A stretch of 64,000 nt of DNA, taken from assembly GCA_948567375.1 (NCBI GenBank), contig OX419760.1, positions 2,356,001 through 2,420,000 on the forward strand. Reading direction: 5' to 3'. Below the pieces are notes generated by a model that was not told where the DNA came from, searched no databases, and saw only the letters and a program-made list of their open reading frames with translations. The stretch comes from Lunularia cruciata (lineage: Eukaryota > Streptophyta > Marchantiopsida > Lunulariales > Lunulariaceae). The translations under genes were made by a program, and so were the position numbers. How positions within the stretch are numbered: the first letter of the stretch is position 1; each line of letters begins with the position of its first letter. Positions 1-11,100 of this stretch are shown piece after piece.

Positions 1-1275
1 CCCATGATTTCCCCATAGCTGGTCACATGGAGGTGGATAAGACCTTGGGTACACTGCAACGCCAATGGTGGTAGCCCAACATGACACAAGATGTTTGGGA
101 GTTTATTTGATAGTGTGAGAGTTGTCAACGCAACAAGGCCAGTAACCAAAAGCCGAGTGGACTCCTTCAGCCACTTCCTATTCCAACTACTCATTGGGAA
201 CATGTGAGCTTAGATCTCATCACCTCCTTGCCCATGACACAACAAGGTCACACAGTAATTGTGGTGTTTGTGGATAAGCTTAGTAAGCAAATCCATTTGG
301 CACCAATTGTTGATACTGTGGATGCTCCAACCTTTGTGCAACTCTACTTCAATAATGTATTCAAACATCATGGGATGCCATGTGTACTCATCTCCGACCA
401 TGATCCTCGCTCCACCAAAAAGTTTTGGCAAGCACTCTTCTAGATATTTGGCACTAAGCTTGCTTTGTCCATAGCCTATCATCCTCAAATTGATGGAAAA
501 ACTAAACGTGCAATCGTACCTTGGAAGATATGCTTCGTGCTTTTGTCAACATTCACCATACCAATTGAGATGAATGCCTTGCAGCTGCGGAGTTTGCATA
601 CCATAATTCTAAATAGGAAAGCACCGGGTTCTCTCTTTTCTTTCTCACTTTTGTCCAAGATTTGCTTGTCCCAGATTCTCTTCTTGCTCCTCCTTTGTCT
701 CAAGTCCCTCATACTTCAACCTTCTTTACTACCATATCCAAATCTCTCCAACAAGCCAAATCTCACCTCCTTGTTGCTTAGAATTGTCAAAAACAATATG
801 CGGACCACCATCGTCGGGATCTCACCTTTGAAGTTGGTGATAAAGTTATGTTCTCCTCTAGTAATCTACCCCTCCCACTTGATACCCAAGTTTGTAAACT
901 TGCCCCTAATTGGATAGGACCTTTTGATGTCACCCAAATTGTCTCTCTTGTTGCTTGTTGACTTGCCTTGCCTTGTCATATCCCAATCCATCCGGTCTTT
1001 CATGTTTCCAAGTTGAAACCCTTTGTTCCTAACCCCTCTTCTTTCTCCTCTTGAGTCCAACCTCTTCCTCCCCCAATCCCTATCAATGATCATGAAGAGT
1101 ATGAAGTTGATCGTATCCTTGCACGTCGCCACATCCAACAAGGACGCCATCAACATACTGAGTACAAGGTCCTTTGGAAAGGGTATCCCCTTCATGATGA
1201 AACATGGGAATCTCTTTCTCACCTCTAGAATGCACAGACGGCCATCCATGAGTTTGAAGCTTCAATGGTGACAAG
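1..1275 (+). pseudogene. Ty3/gypsy chromovirus polyprotein remnant: integrase zinc finger, integrase core, chromodomain
   Basis: This is the 3' end of a decayed LTR-retrotransposon pol gene; the element continues off the left edge. Reading the three frames together gives, in order: an integrase HHCC zinc finger (two His at about 3-26, a CESC pair at 114-125); the integrase core (SLDLITSLP at about 207-233 with the first Asp, LISDHDPR at about 390-415 with the second Asp, AYHPQ.DGKTKR at about 475-510 where the usual catalytic Glu reads Lys); and a chromodomain at about 1094-1229 (EYEVDRILARR, then EYKVLWKGYP and ETWESLSHL). In-frame stops fall in the zinc-finger region, after the second integrase motif and inside the chromodomain end, and the reading frame shifts several times, so it is dead. 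A chromodomain after the integrase is the mark of the chromovirus branch of Ty3/gypsy, whose chromodomain is thought to steer integration. Confidence 0.9.
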
Positions 1276-1447
1276 GACGTCACAAACTAGCGGTGTGGGG
1301 ATATGTAACAGTATGGAGTTTAACGATGTAGTTAGTAAGGCTAATGAAGTAGAGAATAAGCCAAATTAGCCTAGAATATTCCAAAAACATCTAGGAAACT
1401 TCTTGGGAAACTTCTTGACTAGTTAACTTGTGCTCCAAGCAGGTAGC

Positions 1448-1529
1448 TTCTAGAAAGAAGCTTCTAGAAGCTTCTAACTAGCTTAGCTTGCACACCAAGT
1501 AGATGGCTTCTAGAAGGAAGCTTCTTGAA
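1448..1529 (+). promoter_or_regulatory. Heat-shock-element-like TTCnnGAA cluster in LTR U3
   Basis: TTCTAGAA occurs at 1448-1455, 1462-1469 and 1508-1515 and TTCTTGAA at 1522-1529. At 1462-1474 the order TTC-ta-GAA-gc-TTC makes a canonical three-unit heat-shock element. The cluster lies about 60-140 bp before the LTR TATA box. Binding by heat-shock factor is an inference from the motif. Confidence 0.5.
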
Positions 1530-1591
1530 AAGCTTCCTAGTTAACTTGGCTTGCACTCCAAGAAAGTGACTCAAGGGCCTTGTATGCTACC

Positions 1592-1598
1592 TATAAAT
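1592..1598 (+). promoter_or_regulatory. TATA box of the gypsy LTR
   Basis: TATAAAT in the context CCTATAAATACC, inside the predicted 3' LTR and downstream of the heat-shock-like cluster. This fits the U3/R promoter position of a plant LTR retrotransposon. Confidence 0.55.
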
Positions 1599-3257
1599 AC
1601 CAAAGCCAAAGTCATGCTAGGAATTTGGAGTTTTTCTCTCATTCAAATATCCCAATTTGAGTTTCCATTCTACTATTTCTATGCTTGGTCTTGGTCTTTT
1701 ACAGAAGCTGCATTAGCTCAAATTTGGTTTAGACCTTGGTGCTGCTACTCAATATGTCTTAAATCGTGGGATAGGTTCATAGAAATACTTAAATATATTT
1801 TAAATTTCTTTAGAGATTATAAAAAAATTGTAATTATTTAGAGATTATGGTTGAACCTCGGTTCATCCTAGAGGAATGTTAGGTATTTTATGATAATTTT
1901 AGTGGAGAGAAAGAACTAATAATTAAACAACACATAAAAAGGGTTTTATTTCCAATTCCAACAATAATCTCATCTGATCTTACAAGTTGAATAATCTCTT
2001 CAGATTTGAACTGATAGTCTACAATGATCTCATTCTAGACTTTAATGATCGTTCTTTCATAGAAGTTCTTTGACGATATTGAGATGTAAAATATCAACCA
2101 CCCTTCCTTAATAAATATAGTATTTGTCACAAGTAAATTGTATTTCCTTGCGTAAGACTTTCAATGGTCTCAACCTACTATATAACAAATTATCATTTCA
2201 TACTTTGAGATGTAAAACTACGAAAAAAATTAGGTTATAAATCCAATAACCATACACTAAATTTTCTTGTCTCATTATCCCTTTTTAAGGGTTTTATCCA
2301 AGAGTATAATTCTCTTTAGATGGGCATCATTGATTAGTATGTGCATACAATCTTTGGATTCTTGGAAACTTCCAAGGATGATTGATTGAACTTTTTACTA
2401 TACCAAATTTTATGTTTTATAGGAGTGTGTTTTTTATTAAAGATGTTATTAAACTTGTAATTGAATGATTAAAGCGGGTTAATCTGGATCCTAAGAATTT
2501 TTTATTTAACAGATAGTGATTCTATCAATTCATTTAGAAAATTTATAGAACTACATCTTCTCTTCATAAAGTCACCTTTGAAGCTTAAACTTTACTATTT
2601 TATATTTCCTGATCTCATTCATAGTTGCAATTTTAGAAAGTCTTAGCGTGCAGTGAAATATATCGAATTTAGCTTCTTCAAAACTTAATTCTTAAACTCG
2701 TGGGTGAATCAGATTTCTTTACCTTTATCATGATGTTAAGTTGTTATACTTTTATGTCATCACTCTTTGTCGAGCATCACACACGCACCCATTAGTTATT
2801 CAACATTTCCTTTCACTTTGGCCCAGTCCTCGCAAAGCACTGCATAGATTCTTGTTTCATAGTGCTTAGTCGACCCCTGATAACTGATAAAGCATAAAAG
2901 CATAAAATCGGGGTAGTAACCAACTATCTAACCACAAATCGATTTACTACACAATATAATGCACTGCCGACTTTCTTGTCGATTAGAGTCGTTAGAGATA
3001 GCAGAAAAGCTGAATTGTCCGCACTTTACACTTTCCGCAACAAAGCACGACGATAGATAAAGATGAACATTCCACATGCCCTTCCGTTATATGCAGTTAT
3101 AAGTGTATGCTCCCACAAGTTCGTCATTCTGAATATGGTACAAGATTTGATGCGAATTTTCTGTTATTGGGATTGCCAACTGGAGAAAGCGACCTGGTCT
3201 ACAAACCTCATGCATTATTATCTCCTCGAGCTCCATCTACTTAACATTTGTGACGTA

Positions 3258-3745
3258 GAATTGAGCATTTTATATTTCTATTATATCGGCTCTTGCTCCG
3301 ATGCCGTCTACATTATCATGATGATTTATCATCTCTTTATTTGGTATCTTCTCCCATAAAATCTACAGAAGAACAACTACCTAGTGTGATTTTTTTATGC
3401 TCTAATTGTTTGTAGACCATCTGATTAGGATATCTTGGAGCTTGGATTTCTCATATGGACTCTATCGGGGTTTAGCTCAAATTTATCTTGGATATATTGT
3501 GGTTTAGTTCCATTTTATCTTGTATATCTTAGATGCAGTAGGGCAAATGTCTCATGTAGAATCTATTGGGGTTTAGCTCCATTTTATCTCCCTTGCAGGG
3601 CTTGATGGGTCTTTCATCCATCCTTTTCTTCGCGGACGTCCTTTTCTCCCGTAAATCTTGTGATGTAAAATTAAGCAATATACATTTGCAATATTTCGGC
3701 TCTTGCTGATGCAGTCTACACTATCATGATGTTTTATGATTTCTT
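3258..3745. repeat. Diverged direct repeat pair (3258-3345 and 3660-3745)
   Basis: Both copies share GTGA(C/T)GTA(G/A)AATT(G/A)AGCA, then TCGGCTCTTGCT, then GTCTACA(T/C)TATCATGATG followed by a pyrimidine-rich tail. They lie about 400 bp apart in the same direction. Their origin is unknown. Confidence 0.5.
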
Positions 3746-4515
3746 TCTTTTGTATCTCCTCCGTCCCGTTTCAGGTTGCTGAGCATCAGATTAAATCTCG
3801 GGGTATGAAGGTCTTCTTGTTTCAAGATAAAGGCATATGATCTTCATTAGTATTAGAACAAAAGTTGGAAGAATTAACACTTGCACATTTTTACGAGATG
3901 AAACACCGAACCCCGCGCAAAAAAGTCAGTAATGTGTTGTAACGAGTTTTTATTGCTATAGAGACACTTTTCGCTTTAGGGGAATATTGAAATACCACAT
4001 AGGTGAATTGCGTTTAAAATTGAGCAGCTTGGCGACACTCCATGTAAGAGTCGTAATGAGGGCAATCTAGGAAGTAGTGGAGAATCCCTCAATATATATT
4101 TTGAAAAAGTTAATAATAGCAGATTATTACTTAAATTAGGAAGAGAAAAACACATTAAAATAGGACTGTTTGTTTGTTACTCCATCCAAAAGGGGTGGAG
4201 AGGTAGATATGAGGAAAAGTGAAGAAATTGACAGGTGTACGTATTTGAGGAGGAGCAGAAAAGGATATTGTTGGGTAATACGAAGAGCGACATGCCGTAC
4301 TTCGGAACTGGAGAAAGGAAGGAGCACACAATATAGGGTCTGTGAGATCTTGACAGTTAAAACGAGACGAGAGCCGGAGGATCATCAAGGAGGTGATCTT
4401 GTCCATCGAGATACAGTCGTAGATGTCGGGTCCATATTGTGTGGGACGGAGAAGATTAAGGCGTTCCTTGTTCATGTGCTGAGGGCATTTCTTCGTCGAA
4501 AGTGGAGGATGCCAT

Positions 4516-4553
4516 GGGACAGACAGACAGACAGACAGATATACACACACATG
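4516..4553. repeat. (GACA)n / (CA)n microsatellite
   Basis: About five GACA units from 4517 run into a short ATACACACAC tract. This is simple-sequence DNA about 600 bp before the spatacsin start codon. Confidence 0.85.
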
Positions 4554-5162
4554 CGCGTGTGGCGATCCAGGACAAATCTTGACAACTTTGTACACGTAGA
4601 TGTGCTCTACAATGCTGATTGAAAAGAGTCGGATTGGGTTGCCAAATGCTTGAGTCGAGCGATCTAAATTCGAAGGAGCTTGCAGAGAAAATTGGTCGAT
4701 TGGCTGGCTCGGAAGAGGAAAAGAGAGCTGCGTCGTAGCCAGGACTGCGCAATAAGTGTGAAGTGATTTAAGGAATATTTAGTGGTCGATCATTTGGTGG
4801 AAGAAGAATTGGTACGATTGGACTGCATGTTGCGTGAAATTTGGGAAAAGGAAGCATATGTGAAGTTCATTCAGGAATTGACAATGCGGAGCAGGGAGCT
4901 TAGTTGACCAGTGCCGTCTTCTTTCTTTCGCATCGGAGATGATCAATAAATGGGAGTAATTTAACTCAGAGGTTTTACGTTTATTTCTTTGCTTTTGAGC
5001 AGGTGGAGTCGCCGTCTCATTTTAGGAACAGGGCGAATTCGGAGATAGAGAGGGAAGGGTGGAGACGCTGAGGGGATCGGGTGGTTGTCGTGTATAGGTG
5101 TGGATTTACAATGTGAATGTTGAAGGGTAGAATTCGCAAGAATTGCGGTCGAAGATCGGGAG

Positions 5163-8127
5163 ATGGTGGAAATGGACAGCGAAAGTGAGGTCGAGAAGGA
5201 CGTGCCAGCAGTACTGCAGCTACATAGTTGGGGAAATTCGATTCTTCCAGTTGCTTCCTTTAGCAAAGCTGCGATTTCTCCGTCTCGGCAGCTTCTTTTG
5301 TTGCAGTCACAGAATCATGATGTTCTGCTTCTTCCGCTTGGAGCGTCCAGTGCGACTCAAAGTATATCATTGCCTTTTACATCCTCCGATTCTCCCAAGC
5401 GACTCCTTTCTTCCTCTTCTCGCAATCCATCTGGCACTCCTGCAACTCCTGCCACTCCCGCCACTCCTATTGCTGCAGCAGGGCTCTCCGGTAGAACCAT
5501 TTCCAGCCCTGCTTTCTTCTCCACACCCTATGCAACACCTTTGGTGGGAGAGTCTCCTCCTGGGAGTCCGCGTTCTGCTGCGTTTGCAAATATATGCCAA
5601 GTGCGAGGAAATCCCCTGTTCGAGTCCCCTACGACTCCATACTTCACCCCATCTTTTAATCCCTTGGCTACACCTCCTTGTAGCAACGCTTCGGCGAAGA
5701 CTTCATCTATACTACCTGCAACGGATCTGGCTGCCTTACCTTACCCTATTATTTGTAATATTGATCACTTTGCATGGGGATGTTGCGCGGATGGTTTTGG
5801 ATCTGAAGGTCCCAGTGGGCCTTTCAAGGAGGTCCTTCTCACAAGTAGTGAAGAGGGGCTGGTTTTTCACTGCTTCCTTCACAAGCACCGTCCAGATTCT
5901 GGTCCTGTAAATCCTGCAAGTTCAAGAAGCGAAGGATCAAATGGAGAAGTAGGTCTGAAATCCAAAGACCGAAGGAGGAGGGAAGGCAAGTGGAGAAATT
6001 GGGGGCAATCAGGACAAGAGAGTCGGATGGAGCTTCGGAGGAGATTGGATGACTCCTCCGAGAGGAAAGAAAATCCTACAGAGGTCAAAGGTATGGATGA
6101 AGAAATGGTAGGGAGTAGATCTGGCGAGCTGAAACTTGAGAGAGGAAAGAGAAAGCAGAGGCCTCTGGTGGAAAGCACTGAGCGAGGAGAAGATGGAGAG
6201 GAGTTTAGTCGTAAGGAAGGCAATCAGAGCTTAGATGAGAAGAAAGAGTTTGTGTCATATCTCGTGGATAAGGAGTTAGACTATAGCGAGGATGGGTATG
6301 AACTGAAATTTGTGGGAGCTCACACATGGCCAGCTTCGGCAGAAGTTGTGTCATTCAGGATTGCTAAGACTTCACCTGCCTATTCGGTTTTGACGTCTCT
6401 TAAAACCCGAGAAGAGTTCAAGAGGAGTGCTGCTTCTTCTGTAACCAGCATTCCCTCAAATAATAGGGAAGACCAAAGTAAGGAATTAGGAATGGATGTC
6501 CCTATCGGCGGGAATTATGACCAACAACTAAAGTCTGATGTTGCGGATATTATCTCAAACCCCTCATGCAATATGCTCGGAATTGTAGCTGGTCAGCCCT
6601 TACGAGCTGGAGAAACAGGAACAAAAGACGAGAAAGCAGCCAATGGCCATGTCGATTCGGGACCTCCAAAGCAGAAAATGCTGAAGTACCACGAAATGAA
6701 GAATCTATCAATCTCTACAGCTGTTGTGCTCGAGTGGGGCATTAAGTGGATGGCTCGTATAGACTTGAACAAGAGGATAGCGAGGGAAGCGTGTGCAATA
6801 CCCTGGACTTCTTTCACATTTTCCATTGACAGACTTCTGGGATTGAAGGAAGATGGTGAAGTATTTGTGTGGAGTGCCTTAAGTGGAAGTTTGGTCTCGT
6901 ACATCGATGTGGTGCATCACTGCGGACTAAGGCCTCTTAGCGCTCTAATCCACACAGGAGAAACCCTGAAGGCGAAATTAGAGCGAGACGAGCACGATAT
7001 TGTTCCCACTAGTAAAGACAGCGAAAGTGGGAAAACTGGGCGAGGAATAGAAATTGCACAACTTGGAGCAGGTGAAGTTTCCGAAGTAGATAGTGCAGGG
7101 GTTACAATTCGATCGACTCGTCGCTTTACGAATATTTCAGTGACTCCCAACTGTTTGTTACTCGCTATCTCTGACGATAAAGGCCTGCTCTTCCTTGTAT
7201 CGACCGATAGTTACTTCAGCGAGCACTTTCCTGGACTAGAGGATCCTTCTCTTACACAGGAGGGTTATGATTCTCAAGACCTGAGAGTCATGTCCTATTG
7301 GCATGTAGGTGGTTCGGACATAGGGTCTAATTTATCCTCAAGGCAAATACCAGATCGACAATGGCTGAATCCAGCGAAAACAGAGAAAGATGGTACTGTC
7401 CTTGGTAGAGGAAGTGGCACTCAGCAAGCTTTGAGCAGTGGAGAGCAGGTTGCTGGGAAAACTAGACCTGGACTATTGAAAAGTAAAACGGAATTCGGAG
7501 CTATATCCAAGGCTACTCGAAGCGCTAGTGGATTCAGCCCTAGGGTGCAGCTCTCACGTGAAGGAGCCAGGAATATTGGTGTGCCCGCAGTCACGAGGCC
7601 TGTTAGAAGAGTTTTTCTGCCTTGCGAACGTTCCGAATCACCTGTGGCAGTTGCCTTGAATTCATATGGCGTCACAGCCTTAGTACGCCCTGTAGAGAGA
7701 AATGGGGGAGATTTTACAATAACTCAACGAGTGCTGCGCATTACCGGGCGAGCTCTTGATGAAAGGGATCTTTACGATAAAATGAAAATGAAACCTGAAA
7801 GGAGGGTAGAAACGAGGAACAGTTATGTTGGAGATACGCTTGCCTTTTGCTCCCAGGGATGTTTATATCTAGTGACCGCAACATCTCTCCATGTCGTACT
7901 TCCCCCATTGGCAGTTTCATGGTCTCAGACTGTTCCCTCGACACCTGAATCTCAAGAACAGGCAAGTCCTTCCATAACTGACTCTGAAACTCGCTCCGGG
8001 TGGGAGAAACTGAAGATGGGACTGAAAGGAAAAGGGACAGTTATTCAACGCTGGCAGAGCGAAGTTCTAGATCGGGCGCTTGTATGGGATGGCCTAGAGG
8101 AAGCCGAACTGCTGTGCTTGGAAAACG
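5163..8127 (+). CDS. SPG11: Spatacsin exon 1 (residues 1-988, ends phase 1)
   Basis: This very long first coding exon starts MVEMDSESEVEKDVPAVLQLHSWG, where VLQLHSWG matches the N-terminus of plant spatacsins. Residues about 90-140 are rich in Thr-Pro/Ala-Thr-Pro repeats. Residues about 245-365 form a highly charged Arg/Glu/Lys stretch, probably a disordered loop. FTFSIDRLLGLKEDGEVFVW (about residues 549-568) resembles a beta-propeller blade, and the N-terminal half of spatacsins is predicted to fold that way. The donor is ACG|GTTAGT; continuing past it reaches a stop within a few bases. Confidence 0.93.
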
Positions 8128-11100
8128 GTTAGTCCACGACCTTACACTGGTAAAACCCACCAAGGAAGATAATCAGTAGGTGTGAAATTCGGTCGGAGTT
8201 GGTAATCCTTTTGTTCGAATTAATACGTCTCTTCCATCTTCGTGGTTCCTAGTTGGCTTTCTCAGTTGGAGAGAATTATAAAGCACATGGTGTGACAGGT
8301 TGGAGTTTGCGGTTGTTACGATTGCGAAGACTGCAGCTTGCGCTTGACTTCGTGAGGGCAGAAGAGATAGAGCAGTAAGTACTATATGAACTTCCTTCTT
8401 TTTGGTTATGTGTTACATGGATGTTTCACGGAGCCCGCATCGTCTGGGTTGGGAACTTGAGAAATCAAAACGTTTGTGATTTGTGGAGAGTGTTAACGGG
8501 GTTTGTATATAGCCAAGTACGTAATGATTATTGCACTACTTTATCGCTCAACAGCTAACCCCTTGTTTCAGAAGCCAGGGATCCTTCAAAGCCTAAGCTT
8601 ATCTGCGATTTTCGTCTGTAGAGCTTTGGAGGCCCTTGTGCATGTCGGAGCTGCAGAGTCAGGTGTTTTATATGTACTGTTTGCTGCATTGGAACTTATG
8701 CTTAATCACCATGGCTCAGATAATGAGCTTGCTCAGGCATCCAGGTGTTTATCCCTCACCTTCCGGAACTCCCTGCTTTGTGCTGTTCAAAAATTTCGGA
8801 TGGAAATTCCAGGAAAGTCAACATAAGACAGTGAACCAGTATGCAGTATATTGCACTCTCTTGGACGTAAGAATTTGGTCCTTCCCGCAGGTTGCTTTCT
8901 CTGGCGGCCTCTTTTACCACAAAATTGGTTCGTCAACATGGAATGAAGGGTTGGTACCGTGGTCGAGAGCAACGTCAGACGTCCCTCGACTCCAGTCAGT
9001 TTTCCCCACCATCTGTCTTCGAGCCAAGCAAGTATAGAACCACCATTGGACTGGTTGAATTGGCACGTTTTCTTGAAGTTATACGGAGCCTGCAAGATCG
9101 TTTAGAAGCGAAAAGGAGAGGCCCAAATCGCAGGAAGGTATGTTCCCAGAAGAGTCAGTCAAAGTCAGTGTCAGTCCAGTCAGACGGGGGTATGGACCTG
9201 GGTTGTTTACAACGGGTTCTGTAGTCCATCACACAAAGTGCTCTCGACCTCAGTGTTCACTGTTTTAGGACTTATACGTTCACAGAGCATCCTGCGATAT
9301 ACACTTCCAGTCCTGTCAGGCTTCGTTCCAACACAGCCATGACTCCATCCACTCCTCTCCCACTTCGCTTCACTCCACCCATCCTCAACCAAAGCTGTGT
9401 CTTTTCCACCTTGCCCGCTGTTTCTCTGTTTGATGGTCCTCCTCTGCTTTCAATTATAGATGTTTAATCTGTTGTGTCTTGTTTCTTCTTTCATGATGTA
9501 TACTAGTTCTCTGCAGGTACTACTTATGAAATGTATCAATTATGTCGTTACTTTCGCTTATTTTCTTAACGTTAGATTGACTTACATTCCACTGGTTCAA
9601 TTCTTTTCTATTTGCATGCGATCATGCATGGATTTCATATGCTCGTTCTCGGTTCCATTCTTAGTGGGTTCTGGATACCCTGTTCTTTGAACGTTCCTAG
9701 AACGGCTTCTGCTCTCATCTACCTATACCTCGTTCTTTGAACGACTTCTGCTCCGTTTCTCAAATATGTTCTTGACCTCATGAGCTTTCGAACAAAGACT
9801 CGGTACGAGGGCTACTGGTGTTTGCCCAGCTACTTCGGCACTGCGTTAGGCACTGCATTAGGCACTGCGTTAGGCCGTTAGTGCTTTCGTGCAGGCTTAC
9901 TATGACCGCCTATCTGCTTCCTTCGTTGTTCAGTGTTTTAGGACTCCTGCCGTCCGTAGAGCATGGTGCGATATACACTACCCACTTTGCCTTGGCACTC
10001 TCTAAGCACCCGAGGCAATCCTTCACTTGGAAACCCTCTCCCCTCCCCTCCCCTCTGCTTTCTGCTCGTTTGGGTCATTGTTTGTTCCTCCCTTGGTAGT
10101 TCCACCTTTGGTGCCTGTTCGTTCTGCCTTACTCTCGGCTCTCATGCTCTTAGTTTGGCACTCAACCAACTTTGCTCATTCCTTCGTTTTCCTAATCACT
10201 CCTCTTGGGTTCTTCATGGTTCGCTCTCTGGTCTAGTCCTATTACCTTATTCTTGATTTTGCTCCATAAGTAAAATTTGCTAGGTTTTGCTTGCTGGCAA
10301 TAGTAATCGATGTTGTCCTTGCAGGCATTTTCAAGGTATGTCTCGAATCCCTCACACTCTCCTGCCTTCAATTTTATTTTCTTCCTCTGCTTGCTGACTA
10401 TTTCGTTTTTGGCTACATTCTGTGTTTTTCCTATTTCTGCTCTTTGGGGGAACTTAAGCTCCACTTGTTCCTGTCTGTTGCCTTACGCTGGCTGTTTATT
10501 ATTTTGAGTGGCACTGTTGGAAGCAACCGAGTTTGCCTTGGCACTCATGAGTTTCCGAGCAGAAACGCGGTACGAGGCATACTGACACTGGCTCAGCTAC
10601 TTCGACACTGCGTGAGGCACTGATGAAGTCGCATGTGTTTTTTTTCGTTGATGCTTACTATGGTCGCCTTCTGCTTCCCTCAGCTGTTTAGTTTCTCAGG
10701 ACTCAGGCATCCATAGCACTTGCGGCAATATACGCTACCCAGTCCTTTGACACCTTGCTCGTCTTTCCTCATTCTCAGAACGACTGCATACTTCCAGTGC
10801 TCTGACCCTTACACCTTCCACGATTTTCGTTTCCTGACTCTCAGATCTTCCTTGACTTGCAATTTCCAGACTTCTACTTGTCTCTCGATTCCTGTTTATC
10901 ATGTGTTTATCTTTCTAATTTGGCTCGTTTTGTTACCATTTCTTCCTGTCGTATTTATTTCTCTACTCATGTGGGTGTTCTGTCTCCGCTTCTTAGACAC
11001 AAGCATCTCAGATATGCGTGTTGCTATTAAATCGTTCTTCCCATCCTTCGTGTTTTCTATGCGTTCGCCCCTTTTTCCTCTTACTAAATTGTTCCCTAGT

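Larger units (their letters stand above)
1304..1870 (+). mobile_element. 3' LTR of the Ty3/gypsy remnant (right end uncertain)
   Basis: Directly after the chromodomain the sequence reads GTGTGGGGA, a purine tract of the kind that primes plus-strand synthesis, then TGTAACAG, a normal LTR start. The following 550 bp hold a repeat-rich U3 (imperfect tandem copies of about 60 bp from 1430 to 1560), a TATA box at 1592-1598 and AT-rich DNA with no ORF. I could not find a matching CA end or target duplication, because the element's left end is outside the window, so the right border is a guess. Confidence 0.6.
1871..5162. other. Upstream intergenic DNA and 5' flank of the spatacsin gene; no gene recognised
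   Basis: No protein family or RNA gene was recognised on either strand. An open frame of 150 codons at 4170-4622 shows no familiar domain and runs through a simple repeat, so I do not call it a gene. The stretch contains a diverged direct repeat (about 3258-3345 and 3660-3745), short repeats around 3440-3600 based on GGGGTTTAGCTC, and a (GACA)n/(CA)n microsatellite. The last few hundred bases should include the spatacsin promoter and 5' UTR, but I see no clear TATA box. Confidence 0.5.

Noticed and set aside
4170..4622. 150-codon frame upstream of spatacsin as a gene
   Set aside because: No recognisable family. It crosses a GACA microsatellite, and the opposite strand is equally open, so it looks like chance or 5' flank.
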